DNA from: Fibrobacter sp. | Lineage (GTDB): Bacteria; Fibrobacterota; Fibrobacteria; Fibrobacterales; Fibrobacteraceae | DNA length: 9,003 nucleotides | Direction of reading: 5' to 3' | Assembly (NCBI GenBank): GCA_017520105.1 | Contig: JAFWRL010000332.1 | Coordinates: forward strand, 1-9,003 | Made by a program: the position numbers and the translations under genes | Notes under the pieces: model-generated | The model's input: the letters and a program-made list of their open reading frames with translations, nothing else | Databases searched by the model: none | What the model was told of the DNA's origin: nothing | In this document: positions 1 to 4,065 of the stretch, in pieces | How the letters are laid out: each line of letters starts with the position of its first letter | How positions within the stretch are numbered: the first letter of the stretch is position 1

Positions 1-1205
1 AAAAGTTCAAGATTCCTGTCATCCTCCGCATGACCACCCGTGTAGATCATTCCAAGTCTATCGTTGTGCCGAAGGAAGAACTCCCGGCTATGGTGCCGAA
101 CTTCGAACGCAATATCGCCCAGCACGTGATGGTGCCGGGATTCTCCAAGCCGGCTGGCCGTCGCCTCCGCGCCAAGATGGACGAAATGGAAGCCTGGAAC
201 GTTGCCGAAGGCCCGAACAAGGTGGAAATGCGCAGCGCTGATTTCGGTATCATCGTGAGCGGCATCAGCTACCACCACGTCCGTGAAGCTGCTCCGGAAG
301 CAAGCATCCTCAAGCTCGGTATGACTTACCCGCTTCCGATGCAGCTCATCAAGGATTTCGCCAAGAAGTTCGAAGGCAAGCGCCTCATGGTCATCGAAGA
401 TAACGACCCGTGGCTTGCTGAAAACATCAAGGCCGCAGGCATCCAGTGCGAAAGCAAGTTTGACCCGATTTTCCGCTTTGGTGAACTCGACGTGAACCGC
501 GTCCGCCGCATTATCGCTGGCGACAAGAACCCGGACCCGGTTCCGGTCAAGGGCAAGCCGCCTATGCTCTGCCCGGGCTGCCCGCACCGCAGTTCCTTCG
601 CTGTTCTCAAGGAACTCGACTGCATCGTCTCTGGTGACATCGGCTGCTACACGCTGGCTGCTCTCCCGCCGATTAGCGCCATGGACTACATGATTGACAT
701 GGGTGCCGCAATTGGTATGGGCATCGGTCTCCGCAACGTGCTCCCGCGCGAACAGGCCAAGAAGGTTGTCTCCGTGATTGGTGACTCTACGTTTGTTCAC
801 AGCGGTATTACTGGTCTTGTGGAAGCGGGATACAACCGCCCCGAAACTGGCCATGTCGTCATCATTCTCGACAACAGCATTACTGCTATGACCGGTCAGC
901 AGGAACACCCGGGTACGGGCCGTCACCTCGATCACTCTCCGGCATACAAGATTGACTACAAGGAAGTCGCGAAGGTTGCCGGTTTCGACAACGTCTATGA
1001 AGTGAACCAGGTCAAGGAACCGGAAGAATTCAAGCGTCTCGTGAAGGAATCCCTCGAAAAGGACGAACTCACGCTCATCGTTGCAAAAAGCCCCTGCATT
1101 CTCGCCCTCAAGAGCATCCTTGCCTGGGACAAGGCAAACAAGGAAAAGGCCGAAAAGGCTTTGGCCGAAGCGGAAGCCGCTGCCAAGAAGAACAATAACT
1201 TTTAA
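1..1205 (+). CDS. iorA: Indolepyruvate ferredoxin oxidoreductase, alpha subunit (5'-truncated by window edge)
   Basis: Catalytic TPP-dependent subunit that oxidatively decarboxylates arylpyruvates (from aromatic amino acids) to aryl-acetyl-CoA, passing electrons to ferredoxin; the reverse, reductive direction is possible in anaerobes. The frame is open from base 3 and reads KFKIPVILRMTTRVDHSKS, the family's conserved end of the pyrimidine-binding half, so the real start is upstream and the first ATG (30) is internal. The TPP-binding half shows LCPGCPHRSS (CPGCPH at 570-587) and the TPP/Mg motif GDSTFVHSG (from 780) followed 31 codons later by LDNSITAMTG (N at 873-875). About 400 codons are visible. 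Odd: after SPCILALKSILAW the protein ends in an Ala/Lys/Glu-rich tail, with none of the CxxCxxC ferredoxin motifs that usually close IorA. iorB follows after 18 bases, so the two form one operon. The family call is secure; substrate preference is inferred. Confidence 0.93.
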   Translation, partial: KFKIPVILRMTTRVDHSKSIVVPKEELPAMVPNFERNIAQHVMVPGFSKPAGRRLRAKMDEMEAWNVAEGPNKVEMRSADFGIIVSGISYHHVREAAPEASILKLGMTYPLPMQLIKDFAKKFEGKRLMVIEDNDPWLAENIKAAGIQCESKFDPIFRFGELDVNRVRRIIAGDKNPDPVPVKGKPPMLCPGCPHRSSFAVLKELDCIVSGDIGCYTLAALPPISAMDYMIDMGAAIGMGIGLRNVLPREQAKKVVSVIGDSTFVHSGITGLVEAGYNRPETGHVVIILDNSITAMTGQQEHPGTGRHLDHSPAYKIDYKEVAKVAGFDNVYEVNQVKEPEEFKRLVKESLEKDELTLIVAKSPCILALKSILAWDKANKEKAEKALAEAEAAAKKNNNF

Positions 1206-1206
1206 T

Positions 1207-1213
1207 AGAGAGG
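1207..1213 (+). promoter_or_regulatory. Ribosome binding site of iorB
   Basis: AGAGAGG lies between the iorA stop and the iorB start, 10 bases before ATG 1224. It supports that ATG over the second in-frame ATG at 1233. Confidence 0.6.
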
Positions 1214-1223
1214 TTGAATAATT

Positions 1224-1697
1224 ATGAGCGTAATGAACGTTAAATTTGCAGGCCTCGGTGGCACAGGTGTTATCAAGGCTAGTGACGTGATGGCCGAACT
1301 CGTTTTCGAACAAGGTTATGACGTGAAGAAGGCCGAAGTCCATGGCATGAGCCAGCGCGGCGGTTCCATCGCTTCTGACGTGCGCTTTGCAAAAGATGAA
1401 GAAGTGCAGTCCCCGATGATTCCGTGCGGCGAAGCCGACTACCTCGTCGTCTTTGACGAGACGCAGGTTGTCGTGAACGAAGCCTACATGAAGCAGGGCG
1501 GCGTGCTCCTCACGCCGGCGGACATCGATGTCTCGAAGCTCGAAAACGTGAAGGCTTTGAACGTCGCCATGCTTGGCAAGCTCTCCAAGTACTTCGACTT
1601 CACTGTCGATCAGTGGATGGTCGCTTTGAACAAGCTCTTTGCCGAAAAGTTCCACGAAGGCAACAAGAAGGCATTCATGCTCGGCCGCGAAGGCTGA
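1224..1697 (+). CDS. iorB: Indolepyruvate ferredoxin oxidoreductase, beta subunit
   Basis: Small gamma-type subunit of the 2-oxoacid:ferredoxin oxidoreductase family, partner of IorA in the cytoplasm. The N-terminus reads VKFAGLGGTGVIKASDVMAE (residues 6-25), the family's Rossmann-like glycine-rich loop. AEVHGMSQRGGSIASDVRF follows (residues 38-56); the conserved HGMSQRGG loop contacts the CoA/TPP subunit in related enzymes (family knowledge). The protein ends with KAFMLGREG, close to the usual family C-terminus. At 157 aa it is shorter than the roughly 190-200 aa I expect for this family, but both ends look intact, so loss of an internal loop is more likely than truncation. ATG 1224 has an AGAGAGG Shine-Dalgarno. 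Cotranscribed with iorA; palindromic repeats and a terminator-like hairpin follow the stop. Confidence 0.92.
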   Translation: MSVMNVKFAGLGGTGVIKASDVMAELVFEQGYDVKKAEVHGMSQRGGSIASDVRFAKDEEVQSPMIPCGEADYLVVFDETQVVVNEAYMKQGGVLLTPADIDVSKLENVKALNVAMLGKLSKYFDFTVDQWMVALNKLFAEKFHEGNKKAFMLGREG

Positions 1698-1705
1698 TTG
1701 GCATT

Positions 1706-1730
1706 GTCATTCTCGCCACCGAGCGGGAAT
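1706..1730. repeat. Palindromic intergenic repeat, unit 1 (GTCATTC type)
   Basis: GTCATTCTCGC, a six-base loop, then GCGGGAAT. The arms at 1709-1716 and 1723-1730 pair over 8 bp, with one G-U in RNA. It begins 9 bases after the iorB stop and opens with the same GTCAYYC box as the three units downstream. It resembles dispersed extragenic palindromes; genome copy number cannot be seen from here. Confidence 0.5.
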
Positions 1731-1742
1731 CCCCTTTACAAT

Positions 1743-1778
1743 GTCACCCCGGCCTCAGTGCCGGGGTCGCCTTTTTTA
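1743..1778 (+). terminator. Rho-independent terminator-like hairpin, copy 1 (after iorAB)
   Basis: GTCACCCCGGC / ctcagt / GCCGGGGT. The stem arms are 1746-1753 and 1760-1767 (8 bp, almost all G-C), followed by a run of six T at 1772-1777. It is placed to end iorAB transcription. It is nearly identical to the hairpin at 1858-1892, so it is also a repeat family member, perhaps a mobile palindrome that supplies a terminator. Confidence 0.7.
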
Positions 1779-1782
1779 TAGC

Positions 1783-1840
1783 GTCATCCTGACGTTTCGC
1801 GCACTCGCCATCCTGAACGGCGAAGCCGTGAAGGATCCAG
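1783..1840. repeat. Palindromic intergenic repeat (GTCATCCTGA type)
   Basis: A GTCATCCTGA box at 1783 is followed by a second, fuller copy, ATCCTGAACGGC-gaa-GCCGTGAAGGAT. The fuller copy's arms are 1810-1821 and 1825-1836, pairing at 10 of 12 positions around a three-base loop. No coding frame here is credible. The motif looks like a short dispersed extragenic palindrome set between the two terminator-like copies. Confidence 0.55.
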
Positions 1841-1857
1841 TAAATTCTTGTTAAAGC

Positions 1858-1892
1858 GTCACCCCGGCCTTTGTGCCGGGGTCATCTTTTTT
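1858..1892 (+). terminator. Terminator-like hairpin, copy 2 of the GTCACCCCGGC repeat
   Basis: ACCCCGGC / ctttgt / GCCGGGGT. Arms are 1861-1868 and 1875-1882, followed by six T at 1887-1892. It lies 115 bp after copy 1 and differs mainly in the loop and in two bases before the T run. The T run is on the + strand only, so it would not efficiently stop the convergent - strand gene that ends at 1948. Confidence 0.6.
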
Positions 1893-1934
1893 GAGGAAAC
1901 TAAAAATAATCGGACCTGTTCCTAATAGTCGATT

Positions 1935-1947
1935 GCAGCTTTGCTGC
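1935..1947 (-). other. Small stem-loop directly after the stop of the - strand gene
   Basis: GCAGC-TTT-GCTGC is a perfect 5-bp stem abutting the TAA stop (1948-1950) of the - strand membrane protein gene. No U-run follows immediately on that strand, so it is at best a weak terminator or 3'-end stabiliser. Confidence 0.3.
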
Positions 1948-2976
1948 TTAGAGGATAAATTCTTTGAAACGGGGATGGGGTTGATTCTTTTGGGCTTCCC
2001 AGCAGTTTTGTATTACTTCTTCTTCCGTAAGCTTTGTGAATGCTTCGCGTGCAGGCCATGCTTTGCGCATGAGTTTTTCTATGGCGATGGCTTTGTGGAC
2101 ACCTGCTTCCGAAGAATTTTTTAGAACAAGTTCTTTGCGAGTTCGGCTTTTAAAATTTTTCAACGAAACGATGACTGGGTCACCGTATAAAATAGTGTAT
2201 GGAAAAGAGCTGCTGTTTACCCAAGAATATTCGATTTCATATTCTTCGATTTTTCTTTTCAATTCCTCCACGATGGAAATTCTTTTATCATCTAGATTGT
2301 TATTGTTCCATTGGCAGGTGTCTCCTGCATAATCGCTCCTTCTTAGGACGAAATCATCGTAAATGGAATCGCCTTTATAGGCGAAGTCGTCGCACATGCT
2401 GTATATGGTACGATATGTAATATCGGAATTCTGCTTGCGGAAAATTACTGTGCTGAATTCATGCCAGCCTTTTTCGATAAATGAATACTCTATTTCGTAT
2501 TCTGCGTCCGATGTGTTTTCAAGGTCTGCACTTTGCAGGGGTGATTCAGCAATTGAACCCCAGGGTTCTTTTGCTGCATTCCACATCCAAAATGCCATAA
2601 TAAAAAATGAGGCTATGGGAATCAGTAAGACGAATAACCAGTGGAAAATCTTTTTTATCCGGAAAAATTTGCTATAAAATAAACATGCTACGTGAAGTAA
2701 TATAATTAGGCTGAATGCAATTATTGTTAGATGAGCTATGTTACTGTTTGGCGGGTTAGAGTTGATCGCTCCGTTTGTGAAATAAATGCAGGCTCCGATA
2801 AAAGTGCACAGAATTGTGGACCAAAGCGTAATCCACAGAAGCTTGAATTTAAAATGTCGGTAAAAAACTGAGCATAGAAAACCAAAAAGACAAGGAATGC
2901 CTAAAGTCAAGGAGAACATAAAAAGGGATGAAGTAAGTTTCAAGTCTCCAAAAATTTGTAGAAAGAAATTAATCAT
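1948..2976 (-). CDS. Hypothetical membrane protein, four predicted TM helices plus soluble C-terminal domain
   Basis: I do not recognise a family. The frame is open from GTG 3105 (385 codons), but I prefer ATG 2976 (342 codons). The stretch between them is AT-rich, reads poorly as protein, and holds a perfect 9-bp inverted repeat 15 bp before ATG 2976. Neither start has a Shine-Dalgarno. From 2976 there are four hydrophobic segments at about residues 16-38, 45-67, 81-103 and 110-133, with short charged loops, then a soluble region of about 205 residues rich in D, E, K and Y. That region contains the motif EYEIEYS twice (about residues 159-165 and 245-251), each followed by an aromatic and an aliphatic residue, hinting at an internal duplication. 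Base composition is clearly more AT-rich than the ior and lpt genes. It is transcribed divergently from the toxin-antitoxin pair. It is probably accessory cargo; whether it belongs functionally to that pair is unknown. Confidence 0.6.
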   Translation of the reverse strand: MINFFLQIFGDLKLTSSLFMFSLTLGIPCLFGFLCSVFYRHFKFKLLWITLWSTILCTFIGACIYFTNGAINSNPPNSNIAHLTIIAFSLIILLHVACLFYSKFFRIKKIFHWLFVLLIPIASFFIMAFWMWNAAKEPWGSIAESPLQSADLENTSDAEYEIEYSFIEKGWHEFSTVIFRKQNSDITYRTIYSMCDDFAYKGDSIYDDFVLRRSDYAGDTCQWNNNNLDDKRISIVEELKRKIEEYEIEYSWVNSSSFPYTILYGDPVIVSLKNFKSRTRKELVLKNSSEAGVHKAIAIEKLMRKAWPAREAFTKLTEEEVIQNCWEAQKNQPHPRFKEFIL

Positions 2977-2991
2977 GGTATTAATATATGC

Positions 2992-3026
2992 ATTTGTGGG
3001 CGAAAAATCACCGAATTCCCACAAAT
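2992..3026. repeat. Perfect 9-bp inverted repeat upstream of the - strand gene
   Basis: ATTTGTGGG (2992-3000) and CCCACAAAT (3018-3026) are exact reverse complements separated by 17 bases, ending 15 bp upstream of ATG 2976 on the - strand. It could be an operator half-site pair or a hairpin in the mRNA leader. Its presence is the main reason for taking 2976 rather than 3105 as the start. Confidence 0.5.
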
Positions 3027-3095
3027 TACGCAATTTCGGACAGTCCTTTTTTGAATGTATAAAAAAGTTATAAAGAAAATTTTTGCAGAAAAACT

Positions 3096-3125
3096 GATTA
3101 ATCACTGATTAAATCGATTAATCAC
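3096..3125. repeat. Direct repeats of GATTAATCAC in the divergent control region
   Basis: GATTAATCAC occurs at 3096-3105 and 3116-3125, exactly 20 bp apart, with a related GATTAAATC between them (3107-3115). Each GATTAATC is itself a perfect palindrome. Two palindromic sites two helical turns apart resemble a cooperative regulator-binding site between the - strand gene and the toxin-antitoxin pair. Another shared octamer, AAATCGAT, occurs at 3111 and 3162. Confidence 0.45.
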
Positions 3126-3180
3126 CTTTTTATTTGGATAAAACTGCCGATTTTTTTATCAAAATCGATAATTTTTGCTA

Positions 3181-3196
3181 TGGCATGGAATTTGCA
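3181..3196 (+). promoter_or_regulatory. Candidate sigma-54 (-24/-12) promoter of the toxin-antitoxin pair
   Basis: TGGCATGGAATTTGCA matches the consensus TGGCACGNNNNTTGCW with one change (C to T). The invariant GG (3182-3183) and GC (3194-3195) are exactly 10 bases apart. The expected transcription start is near 3207, giving a leader of about 52 bases before ATG 3259. It points the same way as the genes it precedes. The toxin has no obvious Shine-Dalgarno, and the alternative sigma-70 promoter (see 3228-3256) would start almost on its ATG. Confidence 0.5.
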
Positions 3197-3202
3197 AAAT
3201 GC

Positions 3203-3241
3203 ATAATGTCCCATTAACTTTAAACTATTGACATTATGTCA
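3203..3241 (+). promoter_or_regulatory. Candidate autoregulatory operator of the toxin-antitoxin operon
   Basis: TGACAT-T-ATGTCA (3229-3241) is a perfect 6-bp inverted repeat around one base. Its half-site recurs in inverted orientation as ATAATGTC at 3203-3210, so ATAATGTC and GACATTAT (3230-3237) form an 8-bp pair 19 bases apart. XRE antitoxins of this type normally repress their own operon by binding such palindromes (family knowledge). The palindrome overlaps the -35 box at 3228-3233 and lies in the leader of the proposed sigma-54 transcript. Confidence 0.5.
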
Positions 3242-3256
3242 AATCTGATATATATT
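3228..3256 (+). promoter_or_regulatory. Possible sigma-70-type promoter of the toxin gene
   Basis: TTGACA (3228-3233), a 17-base spacer, then TATATT (3251-3256). It is a near-consensus promoter, but its -10 box ends only two bases before ATG 3259. Transcription would begin at or just after the start codon, so it could serve only a leaderless message (using the TATATA at 3249-3254) or a later start. The -35 box is covered by the palindrome at 3229-3241. Confidence 0.4.
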
Positions 3257-3258
3257 TT

Positions 3259-3594
3259 ATGAGTACGAAACATAAACCTTTAGTTTGGTTGCATGCACTG
3301 CCGAAAACTCCACCATTGTCACAGAAAGCGAGGATTGAAGCTGGATACTTGTTACGATTGTTGCAATTGGGGGTGAACCTGTCTTTGCCACAAAGTCGTC
3401 CGATGCCGTCAATTGGAGTTCATTGTCACGAGTTACGAATTCAAGACGAAAATAAAATTTGGAGGCTGTTTTATCGTGTAGATGCAGATGCTATTATTGT
3501 GGTTTTGTGGTTAGAAAAGAAAACGAACAGAACGCCTGATGAGGCGATAAACTTGTGTCGTAAGCGTTTGAAATTTTATGATATGGAGCGTTAG
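3259..3594 (+). CDS. Type II toxin, phage Gp49-like / HigB (RelE superfamily)
   Basis: Predicted ribosome-dependent mRNA interferase of the RelE/ParE superfamily, Gp49-like branch, acting in the cytoplasm and neutralised by the protein encoded next. The 111 aa carry the branch's conserved blocks in order: WLHALPKTPPLSQKAR (residues 10-25), AGYLLRLLQLG (28-38), LPQSRPMPSIG (43-53), HELRIQD (57-63), IWRLFYRVDADAIIVV (67-82) and EKKTNRTP (86-93). Length and both ends fit the family, so it appears intact. ATG 3259 is the natural start because KPLVWL follows at once, but there is no Shine-Dalgarno. The toxin-first order and the three-base gap to the antitoxin are typical of higBA-type loci. Codon use is AT-rich compared with iorAB. 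The exact cleavage target is unknown. Confidence 0.88.
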   Translation: MSTKHKPLVWLHALPKTPPLSQKARIEAGYLLRLLQLGVNLSLPQSRPMPSIGVHCHELRIQDENKIWRLFYRVDADAIIVVLWLEKKTNRTPDEAINLCRKRLKFYDMER

Positions 3595-3597
3595 ATT

Positions 3598-3909
3598 ATG
3601 GATCAAGTAAAAAAAGAAAGATTGCAGAAGAAGGGCTGGGTAGTTGGGGATGTGGATGAATTCCTTGAGTTGAGTCCTGCCGAAATGGCTATTGTTGAAA
3701 TGAAAGTTGCTTTGGCAAAAGCTCTCATTGCAAAAAGAAAAAAACTTGGTGAAACTCAAGTGTCTGCTGCGGTTCTTGCACAAACAAGTCAATCTCGTTA
3801 TGCAAAAGTGGAGCATGCGGATGCGAGCGTTTCGCTTGAGTTGATGATTAAGATGTTTTTTGCTTTGGGAGCAACTAAGAAAGAACTGCTCAAAACTCTT
3901 TCAGCATGA
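3598..3909 (+). CDS. HigA-type antitoxin, XRE-family helix-turn-helix
   Basis: Antitoxin partner of the Gp49-like toxin: it binds and blocks the toxin and probably represses the operon. The 103 aa begin with KKERLQKKGWVVGDVDEFLEL (residues 5-25), the N-terminal extension usual for this antitoxin branch. After the helix VEMKVALAKALIAKRKK (33-49) comes an HTH at about residues 52-72 (ETQVSAAVLAQTSQSRYAKVE), then SVSLELMIKMFFALGATKKEL, the family C-terminal helix. ATG 3598 lies three bases after the toxin stop, with GGAG at 3585-3588 inside the toxin's last codons, so translation is probably coupled. The palindrome at 3229-3241 is the likely binding site. No terminator is visible after it, so read-through into the lpt-rpoN operon is possible. 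Confidence 0.88.
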   Translation: MDQVKKERLQKKGWVVGDVDEFLELSPAEMAIVEMKVALAKALIAKRKKLGETQVSAAVLAQTSQSRYAKVEHADASVSLELMIKMFFALGATKKELLKTLSA

Positions 3910-4003
3910 TGATGCGCCTTCTCTCCAAAAAATCCACCCAAATTCCCTCGAATTTCCAAGAAATCCCTAAATAACGTGCCTATATATTTGTAATTTGTAT
4001 TTG

Positions 4004-4019
4004 TGGCACGATTTTTGCA
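4004..4019 (+). promoter_or_regulatory. Sigma-54 (-24/-12) promoter of the lptC-lptA-lptB-rpoN operon
   Basis: TGGCACGATTTTTGCA is a full match to TGGCACGNNNNTTGCW. GG (4005-4006) and GC (4017-4018) have the required 10-base separation. The expected transcription start is at about 4030. It is on the coding strand at the head of the operon whose last gene encodes sigma-54, implying feedback by RpoN on its own synthesis. It needs an enhancer-binding activator; I cannot identify its site, though the usual distance would place it inside the antitoxin gene. The match overlaps GTG 4003, the longest possible lptC start, arguing against that start. Confidence 0.75.
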
Positions 4020-4065
4020 GAATATACAGAATGTCCAGAATGCGCTTGCTCCGGCATCTCGCTCG

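Noticed and set aside
1639..2124. Short + strand open frames across the iorB end, repeats and start of the island
   Set aside because: They overlap iorB, run through hairpin repeats, or lie antisense to the membrane-protein gene; no ribosome binding site or recognisable product.
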